A DNA stretch of 64,000 nt from UKL13-3 sp943369665. GTDB taxonomy: Bacteria; Bacteroidota; Bacteroidia; UKL13-3. Below the pieces are notes generated by a model. It ran no database searches and was not told the origin of the DNA. It was given only the letters and a program-made list of their open reading frames with translations. Numbering within the stretch: position 1 is the first letter of the stretch; the number at the start of each line of letters is the position of its first letter. The position numbers and the translations under genes were made by a program. Shown in pieces: positions 9,236 to 22,200 of the stretch. The stretch is from the NCBI GenBank assembly GCA_943369665.1, contig CALRNX020000002.1, positions 186,001 through 250,000 of the forward strand, given 5' to 3'.

Positions 9236-10033
9236 ATGCCATTCGATAAACAAAAATTCTGGAGACAAACCAAACGCATAAGTATTATTACCTTATGGGT
9301 ACTGATGGTATGTGGTGTGGTGGTGTCGTTGGCATTTGTAAACAAACAGGAGAGTTATACCAAATGCAAAAGTGTTGATATCAACATCCAACCCAAAAAC
9401 GAGTTGCTTTTTATCGACAGGGAAATGGTCTTGAAAGTAATTCATCCTCAAGGAATAGAAAAAGAAATTGTAGGCAAAAAAATACTTGAACTCAATACAC
9501 CGCTGATTGAACAAAAACTTAACCACAATGATTTTGTAAAAAAGGCGGAAGTGTATACAGATATGAACGGTGCGATGGAAATAAAGATCGTGCAGCGCAG
9601 GCCCATATTGCGCATTTTAAAGAGTGATGGAAGCAGTTTTTACATTGACGAAGCAGGCCGTAAAATGCCAGTTTCAGAAGCATTTACAGCACATGTCCCC
9701 ATTGCAAGCGGCAATATTTTTGAGACCTACAAAGCACGCGATACCATGCATACAACTGTTGGCAGTGAATTAACCAAGATAGCCACATATGTTGATAAAG
9801 AAGCCTTCTGGAAGGCACAGATTGAACAGATATTTGTTACTGCCGAAAGTGAATTTTTGCTTGTCCCTAAAGTTGGTGATCACACCATCATTTTTGGAAC
9901 CGGTGAGAACATGGAAGAAAAGTTTGAAAAGTTGCTCGTGTTTTATAAAGAAGGTTTAAGCCGCGTGGGATGGGAAAAATACAGCAGCATTAACTTGAAA
10001 TATAAAGACCAAGTAGTTTGTACAAAAAAATAA
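9236..10033 (+). CDS. ftsQ: Cell division protein FtsQ
   Basis: FtsQ is a bitopic division protein linking early and late divisome components. The 265-residue product has a short positive cytoplasmic N-terminus (KFWRQTKR), one membrane segment at about residues 15-37 and a periplasmic part. A POTRA-like beta/alpha region (residues ~45-115, ending in IKIVQRRPILRI) is followed by the FtsQ beta domain. Sequence similarity is weak across phyla, so the call leans on this architecture plus its place between murC and ftsA. The start is 47 bases after murC, and ftsA begins 9 bases downstream. Confidence 0.88.
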   Translation: MPFDKQKFWRQTKRISIITLWVLMVCGVVVSLAFVNKQESYTKCKSVDINIQPKNELLFIDREMVLKVIHPQGIEKEIVGKKILELNTPLIEQKLNHNDFVKKAEVYTDMNGAMEIKIVQRRPILRILKSDGSSFYIDEAGRKMPVSEAFTAHVPIASGNIFETYKARDTMHTTVGSELTKIATYVDKEAFWKAQIEQIFVTAESEFLLVPKVGDHTIIFGTGENMEEKFEKLLVFYKEGLSRVGWEKYSSINLKYKDQVVCTKK

Positions 10034-10042
10034 ATAATTGAT

Positions 10043-11344
10043 ATGAGTGATATCAAAAAAGTTATAGTAGGATTAGATATCGGAACCACAAAGGTTTGTG
10101 CTATTGTGGGTGCCAAAAACGAACACGGTAAAGTAGAGATCCTGGGAATGGGAAAAGCCGATTCGTTAGGTGTGATACGTGGCGAAGTTCGCAATATTGA
10201 TAAAACCGTAAAATCCATTCGTGAGGCCGTTGAAAAGGCCAAACAAAGCATGGCTAATGGTAAGATCAAAATCGAGATCAATTCGGTTCATGTGGGAATT
10301 GCCGGACAACATATTAAAAGTTTACAACACCGCAACTCGATCAGCCGTCCACAAAATGATGATGAAATAAGCAAACAAGACGTAGACCGTTTGATCCTGG
10401 ATACCTACAATCTTGCGCTGCCTCCGGGAGATAAAATTATTCATGTTATTCCACAGGAATATTCGGTTGATGATTTTTCAGATGTTCAGGATCCTGTTGG
10501 AATTGCAGGGGTGCGCCTTTCGGGTAATTTTCATATCATCACGGGTCATGTAGATGCAATTAAAAACATTTACAAAAGTGTAAACCGTGCAGGATTGGAA
10601 GTTGCAGATTTAATACTCGAGCCACTTTCTTCTTCAGATGCCGTGTTGACACATGAAGAAATGGAAGCCGGTGTATGTTTGGTTGATATCGGTGGAGGTA
10701 CAACAGACGTTGCCATTTTCAAAAATGGAATGATCCGTCATACTGCAGTTATTCCTTTTGGCGGAAATATTATCACCGATGATATCGTTGATGGTTGCCA
10801 GGTACTGCGCAACCAGGCTGAATTGCTGAAATTAAAGTTCGGTTCGGCACTTGCTGATGAAAACAAAGAAAACGAAATCGTTTGTATCCCGGGATTTCAT
10901 GGCCGCCCTCCGAAAGAAGTTTCTATTAAAAACTTAGCCATGGTGATTCAGGCGCGTGTTGAAGAAATTTTTGAATCCGTTCTATACGAGATCAAAAGTT
11001 CGGGATTGGAACGCAAGCTCAACGCGGGTATCGTTATCACAGGTGGTGGTTCTCAATTAAAGCACCTCGACAAATTGGTGGAGTTTGTTACCGGAATTGA
11101 TACACGTATCGGTTACCCAAATGAACATATTTCGAAAACAATTGTAGAAGAAATAAAAAGCCCAATGTATGCAACGGGTGTTGGATTGGTGATTAAAGGG
11201 CTAAACAGTGAAGAGGATATTGTTGAAACAACTCAAACACAAGAAGAGACGATCGTGAGTGATACCAAGCAAAGTGGTTTTCTTTCCAAATGGTTGGAAA
11301 AAGGCAAAGCATGGTTGAACGATGATGATATGAAAGATTTTTAA
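10043..11344 (+). CDS. ftsA: Cell division protein FtsA
   Basis: FtsA is an actin-fold ATPase that tethers FtsZ filaments to the membrane. The 433-residue protein has the phosphate-1 motif GLDIGTTKVCAIVG at 10-23, the SHS2 insertion, phosphate-2 VDIGGGTTDVAIF near 215-227 and ITGGGSQLKHL for the adenosine motif. It ends in an amphipathic helix (GFLSKWLEKGKAWL), the expected membrane-targeting sequence. It lies between ftsQ and ftsZ. Confidence 0.96.
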   Translation: MSDIKKVIVGLDIGTTKVCAIVGAKNEHGKVEILGMGKADSLGVIRGEVRNIDKTVKSIREAVEKAKQSMANGKIKIEINSVHVGIAGQHIKSLQHRNSISRPQNDDEISKQDVDRLILDTYNLALPPGDKIIHVIPQEYSVDDFSDVQDPVGIAGVRLSGNFHIITGHVDAIKNIYKSVNRAGLEVADLILEPLSSSDAVLTHEEMEAGVCLVDIGGGTTDVAIFKNGMIRHTAVIPFGGNIITDDIVDGCQVLRNQAELLKLKFGSALADENKENEIVCIPGFHGRPPKEVSIKNLAMVIQARVEEIFESVLYEIKSSGLERKLNAGIVITGGGSQLKHLDKLVEFVTGIDTRIGYPNEHISKTIVEEIKSPMYATGVGLVIKGLNSEEDIVETTQTQEETIVSDTKQSGFLSKWLEKGKAWLNDDDMKDF

Positions 11345-11363
11345 ATTTAGTTCAGCGCTAATT

Positions 11364-11429
11364 GTTCATAGTTGTTTCAACGTAGAACGGTTAGCTGTTA
11401 ATCATGATTCCTAACCATGATCCATGAAC
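11364..11429. repeat. Intergenic repeat GTTCATAG ... CCATGAAC before ftsZ
   Basis: GTTCATAG (11364-11371) and CCATGAAC (11422-11429) flank words such as GTTAGCTGTTAATCATGATT and CTAACCATGAT, closely matching the murD-ftsW element (5009-5058). The ATG at 11424, an alternative upstream start for ftsZ, lies inside this repeat word. Confidence 0.55.
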
Positions 11430-11450
11430 TATCAACTAAATAATAAAACT

Positions 11451-13097
11451 ATGAACACACATTTAAAATTCGACTTGCCTAAAGATAAATCAAGCATTAT
11501 TAAAGTGCTTGGTGTAGGCGGTGGTGGTGGAAATGCTGTAAATCACATGTATTCGCAAGGGATCAAAGGTGTTGACTTTGTGATCTGCAATACGGATTTA
11601 CAAGTTTTGGAAGCAAGTGCTATACCCAACAAAATACAATTAGGTACCGGTTTAACAGCCGGTCTCGGAGCAGGATCAAATCCGGAAGTGGGCAAAAAAG
11701 CTGCAATGGAAGCCATCGAAGATGTAATCGAGGTACTTGGTGTAAACACCAAAATGATCTTTATTACTGCAGGTATGGGAGGTGGAACAGGAACAGGAGC
11801 TGCACCTATAATTGCCAAAACAGCTCGTGAATTGGATATTTTAACGGTAGGGATCGTTACAACTCCTTTTACCTTCGAGGGTAAAAAAAGAAAAAATCAT
11901 GCTGATGAGGGTATTGAACAACTGAAAAAAAGTGTTGACTGTTTGCTGATCATTAGTAATGACAAGATCAAAGAGATGTACGGAAATCTTCCGTTGCGCC
12001 AGGCGTTCAGCCATGCAAACGATATTTTAACAACGGCTGCAAAAGGTATTGCTGAGTTGATCACGGATACAGGATACATTAACGTAGATTTTGAAGATGT
12101 GAAAACAGTAATGAGCAATAGCGGTGTTGCATTAATGGGATCAGCAACTGCTGAGGGAGAAAACAGGGCAATTGATGCCGTGAAAGCAGCTCTTGCATCT
12201 CCATTGCTAAACGACAACCAGATCTTAGGTGCTAAAAACATCCTGCTAAATATTTCATCCGGAACACAAGAAGTATTGATGGACGAGGTAGAACTGATCT
12301 CATCATATATCCAGGATGAGGCTGGTTTAACTGCTGATGTTATTTTCGGAACTTCATTTGATGAAAACCTGGGCGACAAAATTGCGGTGACCTTAATTGC
12401 TACGGGATTTGAAACCCGCGAGAACATTATTGTTCAAACGAACACTGAACCAAGAAATAAACACGTATTGTATGAGACTCCAAAAAAATCAGAAATGGTT
12501 GTTTCTCATTTATTGGATACGGTCATAAACGATTCAGTAGAACCGAAAACTCCTGTTGCACCAACCGAACCGACTCCCGAAGTTGCTTCCATTAAAGAAG
12601 TAATCGCAACCGAGCCGGAACCAAAAGAGGAAATTCGTTTCGAACTGAAAATCGAGGAAGAGGAAACGATGGAAACCGACACTCATATCGAATTTGAAAG
12701 CATCGATCAGCAAATTAAAAATAAAGTGCTTGACGTAATGGCTCAGGAAAGCATGAATGATGAAATGGAAGGATCTATTTCAAACGATATTCATTTTGAC
12801 CTGAACATGGAGCTGGAAGAGGAAGCACCTACCATGAATGCAGAGGAGCAGGAATTGCGCATTGAACAACATATTCAACGCATCAAAGAATTGAAGAACC
12901 TAAACGTTACGATCAACTCTCCGGGAGGAATTCGTGACCTGGAAAAAGAACCTGCCTACAAACGCAGAAATAAAAAACTAAATGATGTACCTCATTCCTC
13001 AGAAAGCCAGGTATCGCGTTTAACATTATTTGAAGATGCCGCTAACAAAACGGGTATCAGAACGAATAATTCGTTTTTACACGACAATGTAGACTAA
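11451..13097 (+). CDS. ftsZ: Cell division protein FtsZ
   Basis: FtsZ is the tubulin-like GTPase forming the division ring. From the ATG at 11451 it is 548 residues and starts MNTHLKFDLPKDKSSIIKV, as usual for Bacteroidota FtsZ. An in-frame ATG at 11424 would add nine residues, but it lies in an intergenic repeat word and I reject it. The tubulin signature GMGGGTGTGAAP and the N-terminal GVGGGGGNAVNHM nucleotide-binding loop are present. A GTPase core of ~320 residues is followed by a long acidic linker and a conserved-looking tail (EPAYKRRNKKL ... NNSFLHDNVD). It is the last gene of the dcw cluster and is followed by a terminator. Confidence 0.97.
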   Translation: MNTHLKFDLPKDKSSIIKVLGVGGGGGNAVNHMYSQGIKGVDFVICNTDLQVLEASAIPNKIQLGTGLTAGLGAGSNPEVGKKAAMEAIEDVIEVLGVNTKMIFITAGMGGGTGTGAAPIIAKTARELDILTVGIVTTPFTFEGKKRKNHADEGIEQLKKSVDCLLIISNDKIKEMYGNLPLRQAFSHANDILTTAAKGIAELITDTGYINVDFEDVKTVMSNSGVALMGSATAEGENRAIDAVKAALASPLLNDNQILGAKNILLNISSGTQEVLMDEVELISSYIQDEAGLTADVIFGTSFDENLGDKIAVTLIATGFETRENIIVQTNTEPRNKHVLYETPKKSEMVVSHLLDTVINDSVEPKTPVAPTEPTPEVASIKEVIATEPEPKEEIRFELKIEEEETMETDTHIEFESIDQQIKNKVLDVMAQESMNDEMEGSISNDIHFDLNMELEEEAPTMNAEEQELRIEQHIQRIKELKNLNVTINSPGGIRDLEKEPAYKRRNKKLNDVPHSSESQVSRLTLFEDAANKTGIRTNNSFLHDNVD

Positions 13098-13113
13098 TCC
13101 ATTTCTAAATATC

Positions 13114-13140
13114 AAAAAGGAGCTTAATGCTCCTTTTTTT
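13114..13140 (+). terminator. Rho-independent terminator of the dcw cluster
   Basis: AAAAAGGAGC (13114-13123), loop TTAAT, GCTCCTTTTTTT (13129-13140): a 10-bp perfect stem followed by a T run, 17 bases after the ftsZ stop. Confidence 0.9.
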
Positions 13141-13188
13141 ATGCCTGATCATTTCTCACAACTGAACCTGCATTTGAATAAAAGCACA

Positions 13189-13225
13189 TAAAAAAACCGC
13201 CCCACATTACTGCAGAGCGGCCTTT
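13189..13225 (-). terminator. Probable terminator of the giant T9SS gene
   Basis: On the minus strand AAGGCCGC pairs with GCGGTTTT (two G-T pairs) around a ~16-base loop and runs into TTTTTTT. It lies ~27 bases beyond the stop of the minus-strand gene ending at 13252. Confidence 0.6.
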
Positions 13226-13251
13226 GAGTATAGCCCAATTTATTTTATAGG

Positions 13252-16200
13252 TTATTGCTTCACCAACTTTATTATTTGTGTTTCACCATTAATGGTCACT
13301 CTCATAAAGTAGATTCCTGATTGTAACTTTTCAAGGTTGTTCACTGAAGCAGTATTCATTCCTTTAGTTACCTCAATGGTTTGCGCATATGCTTTCTTAC
13401 CTTGAATATCCATCAACTCAATTGTTGATTGACCATCCTGGTTTGCAGTAAAGCTCACCATGTATTCAGAAACAAATGGATTCGGATAGGCATTCGCTAT
13501 CGACTGTTGGTTTTTGTCCAATCTTACACTCACCATTTTTGAGTATTCAACACCACCATTTAAATCAACTTGTTTTAAACGATAGTATAACTTGCTATTG
13601 TTTGTTCTGGCAAATGCTTTCTCATCCTTAAAATGATAACTGTGCATGGTATTGCTATTCATGGATCCTTTTACAAAACCAATTTTTTCAAACCGTTTTC
13701 CGTCAACCGAACGCTCCACATCAAAGCCTGCATTGTTCGTTTCAGATGCCGTTGACCACGCAACAAGTACATCGGCCATATTTACCGTTGCAGTTAGTGC
13801 CAATAGGTTCACCGGCAATGGATTGTTTGATCCATCGGTTCCTGTAAAAACACCCAGCGAATCTGTAAATACTGTAGTCGTAAAACTACCGCCAATATTG
13901 TTTACAGCAGTTGAAGGGAAGCTTACCCAGTTTGATGCAGTTCCGGTATAACGTGCAATATCAAGATTGGCCGTATTGGATACAGTACCCAGCACTGCTG
14001 AATCAAGCATAAGTGTTACAAGAGTTGAATAATTACTTCCTCCGGTTTGTTGAATATCCCAATATGCATTTTGATATGTTGTTCCTCCTGATAGATTACC
14101 TGCATTTACACCAGAATAATAATGTACGCTAACTGATGAAGGAAGTATCCCTATTGCATCCCAATTAAGTTTTGCAACCAATCGGCTCGCAAAGAAAAAC
14201 TGTGTACTGTCTGCAGCGGCCGGAGCTTTATCAGCAAAAGCGACAGGTGGTAATGTGGTTGGTGTAAATTCTACCGAACCGATATCTGTTGATCCGGTCG
14301 ACAATAGGGTAGAACGCACTCCGCTGGCATTGTTAAAATCACCCGATACATTTGTCATCGCAATACCTTTTCCGTTTACATACCAAGCATGTGTATTATT
14401 GGTAACAATTCCCAAATCACCAACAAGTGTATCTGTAAACAATGAATCTGCCGGAATATCATTTACGGTTGCTGCCCAGTTTGTATTTGGACGTGATGTG
14501 TATAACGTATTTAATGCTGCCCATCCTTGGGGTGTTACAACTAATTGTGCAAGTACAGCTGTATCAGCTGTTACCAACAAATTATAATTAAGGTTTGCCG
14601 CGGTAATGGCTGTTGACGACCCTACTGCAAAATTGCCTCCGGTTCCCAATGTTGTGCGTTTGTTGTAAAACACATTGTTAAAGGCATTCACAGTTCCTGC
14701 TGCAGTGCGCTCCAAGCCAAACGAATTGTTTGCACCTATAGTTGTTTGCCCGTTGATAAACACCGAATTATAAGTATATGTGCTGATACCGGATGTTGAA
14801 ACATTTTTAATTCCCGATACTTTAACTTCACCATTCATATTATTACCCAATGAGATTTGATTGTGGTAATAAGCGTGCCCGGCTGTAGTTGTAAGAATAC
14901 CAATTGCGCTAGGTGCATTTGAACCTGCACCGGTACCCAGAGCAGAAATATTATAGATTCGGTTGCTTTCAAAAGTTGATGTTGTTGCACTTCCCGCTAC
15001 TACTCCAGAAGCAAAGTATGCTCCCGTTCCGGTATGGGTATTTTTAATATTGTATAGGGTATTCCTTCTCACAATATGATTCGAACCACCCCATATTTGC
15101 ATTCCTGCAAATATATATTGAGAGGTAAATGATGTTGAGGAAACATTTCCTTCAATATTGTAAATACTATTATTCAATATAGAATGTGTTCCCCCATTTA
15201 CAAAAACACCGACATGCCTATAGGCGCCAGCAGCATAATATCGGTAATCTGAAATTACATTATTGCTCACTGTAGCAGCACCACCATTAAACTCGAGAAC
15301 TGCACCATCACCAGCATTGCGCAATGTATCATATGACATCGCACCGCCACCGAATGTATTATTCGAAATGATCACATTTCCTGCACCAACAACCACACAT
15401 TTGAGGAAGTTAGACGTACCTGTTGCCGCCATATTCGAAACAATATTGTTGTTGATGGTTATAGGATTCGTACTTGTTACGGATGCGCCAATATTAATAC
15501 CTGTTAATGATGATGTAGAAGTATACGCTGCCCCACTCCTGTCGGGTGCACTTCCTCCAATACTGTTTCCGGTAATTGTATGTCCCGATCCTGCATTGAT
15601 GGTTATAACCACAACCGCTTGGTTCTTCGCATTGATCTGATAGAACTTATTATTGGTAATTGTCCAGAAGTTTTGAGCAGGAGAATTAATATTCACACCA
15701 TTATAGGCAAAATTATACACCTCGTTATCACTAAAAGTATTGTAATCATTGTTTCCCGAAGTTGAATAAAATGCACTGTTCGGAACATTTGGCGCAACAG
15801 CACCAACTGAATCACGAATGATGCATCCGATCACTGCATTCGAATCATTCCCGCTTCCATTTGTAGCATTGCCATAAAAAGTGATCGTTGCCGCATAGGT
15901 ATTCATTCCTTCAATGATACAGTTAGCAATCGTATCGTTATCTGCATCGTCTTTCAAATTGATGGTATTGCCACCCAATCTGTTCATGATCCTTAAATAC
16001 CTTCCTGCACCATTATAATTTCCATTGATCGTTACCCTATCAGCTCCTTCCAGGCGAATGAGGGCTGAACCAGAGGTTGCAACCGACCCCGTAATATTTC
16101 TAACAACTGCAGCATCAGGCACAATACTAATTTTATACCCTCCGATACCCGATTCCACCGTTTGATTCAATCCAAATATTCCAGGCTCTTCAATATCACT

Positions 16201-19200
16201 TGCCACTTGAATGGTAATATCTCCACTGATTACTGAAGTATTAATATAACTAAACAAACCATTGGTACCCGTTAACGTACTAAAAGGATGCCCGTTACCC
16301 ACTGTATATAGTCCGCTGATAATCGGTGTGATTTTATAACTCAATAAATTGGGTTCAACAGAAATAGTATTTACGTCTGTTCCTTCCACACCCGTTGGGA
16401 AAGACCCCAATGTACTAAATGGAGTTGAATCCTGGGCCACGATAAAATAGTAAACCGAATCATCCTGGAGTAAACCACCCATAGCAGTTGCACCTATCGT
16501 AAATTGCCATGTTCCATTTGATGAGGTACCGGCTGTGAGCTCACCGGAACTGCTGTTCCAAACACCTGCAAATGATTTTTTAAAATACACCCGCGGTTTG
16601 AAAGTACCAACGAGGTACACACCGGTTGCATCAACTATTGTTGCACTAAAGATCCTATCTCCGGTTGATGTGGTATTTTGAAGTGCAGTATGAGTAATTG
16701 CCGGAGGAGCAATATCACTTGAGGTAAAATTGCCCGCATCAGCTCCCAAATCATGAGGTGTAAGATTGCTTCTTGTTTCACCATCAAAATCCAAGATTGT
16801 TCCTGCCCCGCTTATACTCGTTCCATAAGCCTCTATAGAAGTAGCAAAATTGGTGTCAATATGCAAATCAACTGCCAAAGCATCACCTGTTGGATTTTTA
16901 AAATTAACAACCGCTGTAATTGAATTTGCATCAACTAATGAACCAGCTTTCCAATTGGCGATCGTCAACAATGATGTTGTTGCATACAAACCAATGGTAT
17001 CTGCTTTCAGTAAATTATAATTCATCGTTAGGGTTGAATTATTATTTAACCCAACCGCAAAATGTCCTGCACTGCCTGCTGAGGCATTCATACGATTATT
17101 GATAAAAATATTGTTTCTTACATTATCAGTCCCTGAACCCGTGCGTTGAAATGCATAAGTGCGATTGTTATCCGCGCCTACACCATTACCACCAATATAA
17201 ACCGTATTAAAATACACACTTGCAGCACCTGCATTTTTTGTGATACCACGGATAGAACAAGCTGTAGTCATATCCGACCCCATACCATCAATACCCATAC
17301 GAATCATGTTGTTCGTGATAATGCCATTTCCTGCTGCCACCTCAATTCCATTAATGATTGCAAACGGATTGATCGCTGTTAGTGATTGGCTATGTATAAA
17401 ATTGCGCGATACTAAATTGGTTCCGCTAGTTGGAGCGCTATAATAAATTCCGGTATTTTGCACGGCTGCAGTTGTAGAAACTCCTGCAAGTGTTAAACCA
17501 TAAATGGTATTGCCGGTTATATTGTATGTTCCTGCCGTATAATTAACACTTATACCTACCAATGTAGCATTGGTTCCGGTTCCGGTTGTTTGGGAAGCCG
17601 TAGAAATATTTTTGATGAGATTACCTGTTACCGAAAACGTTCCTGCAGCACCCGGAACAACTAAGATTCCTTTCGTTAACGAATGCAATGCCGAAGCTCC
17701 TGCATAATCATTTGTGATATTTGCAATGATATTGTTGTAAAGAGCATGAGCCGTTGCCGTTGAAGGATTATTATAAATACCGGTAACTCTTTGTAGCGAA
17801 GCTGAACCTGTACTTGTGGCATTTATATGAATACTGTTGGGTAGTAATGTATCACCTACCATGTTATTGTATACATTAATATAGGCACCAGTAAATATAT
17901 TCAACCCGAAAAACTCAGGGGTTGTAGTTGCCATTGCTCCATACAGATCAATTCCACTAATAATATTATATGCAATATTAACTGTATCTGTAGTTGCTGC
18001 AGCACTGTTTACGATTCCGGGTCCTGTTCGAATTCCCATAAAACCACCGGTAGTGGTAGCATATGTTGTATGCATTATCGCTCCATTTACTACTTTTGAA
18101 CCGATCATATTACCCATGCAATTGATCTTGCCTCCCGATAAATTGATTCCCCCAAAAGCGATAGATGATGAAGAAGTAGAAGAGTCGTTAAAATTCGTAA
18201 TGGTATTTCCCTGAATAGATGTGACCGCCCCTTTTCCAACTGATATTTCCATTACAATAAACTGGAATCCAGTAGTTGCTGTAGTTGTTCCTGCCATTTC
18301 ATACAAACCGGTACCATCTGCAGCATTTCCGCCAAAGTAATTGCTGTCAATAACAAACCCACTTGCGGTTGTTAAGTCACCCGTATTCGGAGTGATCCAA
18401 AATCCATGATGTATCAATGCTGTTGTGTGGGAATAATTGCGTTTGGCTGTTTGATACACATGGTTCCTTTTGATCACCCATGCACTGTTATTAGCCCCAA
18501 CATACATACCAGAATTAGCAACCGTATTCACGTAAAAATCATAAATATTACAATCCTCTATTCTGTTGCGATCATTATTGGTAGCAGCAGTTGCTCCGGT
18601 ACCGATTGATGAAATTCCAACAGCAGGAAAACCACCAGTACTTGCATGTATATCGCAATAGCGGAAGATATTATTGTCGTTACCATTGTTTCCGGTTGTT
18701 GTTCCAATATTCACCACACCGGCAGTGGCCGTACCGGCTGCCGCAGCATTCGCTCCGCGCAGGTCAGTGTACATAATGGTATTCGAATCAGCATCATTAA
18801 ACAAACGGATAGTAGCTCCTGTGGTGCTCGTGTTGGCAATAATTAAATTACTACCCGGCAAAAATCCACTCGCACCTGCCGGACGTCCATCAATGATCAG
18901 GTTTGAAACGCCATTCAGATCAATGGTTGAAGTAGCATGCAAACTTGTAATTGTTGCCGCAATACTAGCATCAGGCACAATTGTAACAGTATTGGTGGTT
19001 GAAGATCCAACATAATTGGTCAATACAATTGGGAATACCTCTCCGGTTGTAACTTCGTCATATAAAACACTTTTTAAGGTAAATGTAACAGGACCGGAAA
19101 CTCCCACCGCTGTCAGATCGGTTGCCGCAGCAGTAAGTGAAGGGTAATCATATCCTGGACCTATATTGTAGTTACCGTTCAAACGCGCTTTAATTTGAAT

Positions 19201-22200
19201 ATTACCAGCAGGATCTCCATTGATCAATGCATACGGAGTTCCGCTTAATACAATATTGTTTACTCCCGCATCAATAAAATTACCGCCTGTTGCTCCGGGA
19301 GCAACGTCATAGGTAACCCAAAAATAATTTACACCCGGGACCAGTCTTTTTGATCCGTTAATTGTATAAGTTGTGTTTGGTGTACCCATTCCAAAAAGCT
19401 GAGGGTTTGTAAATGTTGCATCACTTCCGGTATAGTAGATTTTAGCATTAAGCAGGTCGGATATGGATGTTGTTGTACTTGTCGATAAATCAAAAGCCGT
19501 AGCCTCCAATGCATTCAATCCTTTTTCGGCATATACTCTTATTCTTAGCATTTTCACATCTGTTGAACCGGTTACAAAAACACCGGTTTGTTGATCTGCA
19601 TTTGCCGAATCAAAGATCATTTGGTTAAGCGTATTGCCCAGGTAATTTCCTTCATAGGCTCCAATATCAGGAGCTCCTGATGTGCCGACATAAGCAATAC
19701 TTCCCGCTCTTGCATTTCCTAAGTAATCTTTGGTAATACCATTAACTGCTTTTCCACCCGCTTCAATATCTGTTACAATAGTTGTTGAATCAATCATTAA
19801 AAACAGATTAGATGAACCTATTGTACTCAAGAAGGCCGGATTCTCTGTAATGGATGATGTTTCCAATGGCGATACACGCGTTTTATAATCAGCGAGTGTT
19901 TGGTCAAAATTAGTTCCATTGCTAAATATTAAATTCTTAGATGATGGTGTACCTGCATAAAACAAATTATTGTTTGACGCAGCATTCATATTAACAAAAC
20001 CTGTTCCCGATCTTTTAAACGCAGATGTAAAACCTGTTCCATTTGCAGTAGATGTATTCACAATAATATTGCTGCGCAGATCCAATGCCGCAGTTGTGGC
20101 AGTGGCGCTTACCGTATGAAAAATACCGGTTGTTGAAAAATTTACACCACTTGATGTTGCATTAATATTGATCGTATTATGATAAATACCCAATGTAGTG
20201 GAAGCAGATGTACTGGTAATATTAATTCCCCTAACCGTTTCGCTGGTTCCTCCATTTGATGCCGGGGCAAACAATCCCGAAATCAAATTATTATATACCA
20301 TTGCCGTTCCTGAGGAAGTGGACGATATCAATACTCCCGAAACGATTAAAGTGGTAGTACTATTGGTGGTAAGGTTGTAAATTCTATTGTTAAACACACT
20401 TGGCGTACTGCTTCCTTGTACGATTCCGGCAACACTTCCACCCCCCGTGATATTATATAATGTATTGTTAGAAACGGTTCTAACGCCTGCTGTCGTGCTG
20501 GTATATAAACCATAAGTATTGGCTGTTCCACTGTGGGTTAAGTCATAAATTGTATTGTAGTTATAATTTTCATTGTTAGGAGTCGATAAGTTATAAATGC
20601 CATATACCGGATCCGACCCGGTTGCTTTCAAACAGGCAAGGTTAAACACAATATTACTGTCGCATACAATAGTACCAGACTGGGTTTGGATCCCATAAAT
20701 AGCCGATCCTGATCCTGTACCCGAAATACTGATATTGCTTACCCTGTTCCTTTTTATCCTGGCTGTTGATGTTCCATTTGTGCCACCATTCTGATAAATA
20801 CCAATCGTTATCGCTCCGGTTGTTCCGTTGCGGGTAATACCATCTACAATATTGTCTAAAATATTAATGGATGGAGTAGCTCCGGTAAAATAGATTCCGT
20901 ACAAAGTTTTATTACCGGCTCCGGCAGTGTTTAATACCGTTTGGGTAATATTATTGTCGGTGATATTAACTGCTACAGACGGTGCTGTTGTGATACCAAT
21001 ATTGTGATGCGTTCCACTGGCAGTTGTTCCGGTTAATACTGTTGAATCTATTGTATTGTTTGAAATATGAAGTGTTCCACAGGCCAATTGACTTAATATA
21101 ACTTGGGAAGTACCCGTTCCTGCATAACTAAATCCACGAACATAATTATCATTTACATTCACAGTCGTAGCTCCGGTGTTTAACCAAATAGCAGTAAATG
21201 CAACGGTACTTGCCGCTGCTACTTTACAATTCAAAAACTGATTATTGTTTACATTAATCGTATTGCCGTTTGCACCTGTCTGTGCCATCTCAACATCAAT
21301 ACACCAGTTAATGGTACTTGTTGATAAACCAGCTGTAATGGTAATGATATTGTTACTTATATCACAGCTTGCTCCAGTTGATGAAGCATACAACCAAATA
21401 CCGCGGTTTGATGCCGGATGATTTACACCACTTCCCGTATTATTATTAATTGTATTGTATGAAATATTTGAACCCCATTGGTTGTGAATAAAAACGGCAC
21501 AACACGCATTTGTAGCAGAAACCCCTCCTCCAAAATTAATAATCGTATTTCCTGTTAAGGCAGACGTACCTCCAATATCGTTGTTTACATCACCTAATAC
21601 TGTATACGGTGATGGCGCAGCATAGCCAGAGAATGATACACCGAAGTTGCAATTTTCAATCGTATTGCTATATATTTTATTATTTGAATTTGCCCCTGAT
21701 GTGGCAGTAACCGTTATCACTGTTCCGGCCAATTGACGGGTAACATTTGCAAACTCAATCCCCACTGATCCTGTAGCTCTCGAACCTGTTGACGAGGTGT
21801 TGTTATTTCTATTAAGCGTAATGGTACAATTTTGAATCGTATTATTATTGGCACCATCGGTGGCACTTAACTTATAAAATCCAAATCCCTGTTCCATCAT
21901 CATGGTGGGAGTAGTGTTTGATACTGCGTCAAGTAAATCAATTCCATTAATGGTTACAAAGTCAGATCCTTCAAATGCCCACATCACATCTAATGAATCT
22001 GTTGATGAAACAAGCTTTGTTCCCGCATATGACGTGATAAGAGGATTGGCCCCTCCTCCGCTTTTTTGAAACACAATCGGATCCGTTAATGTTCCTGTTG
22101 CAGTTACAACCAAACTTTTGGTGATCGCTTCGGTATAACCTCCCGTAATATTAAACGTTACCCCTCCTGAACCTACACCATTGGCATTGAGAGCATCAAT

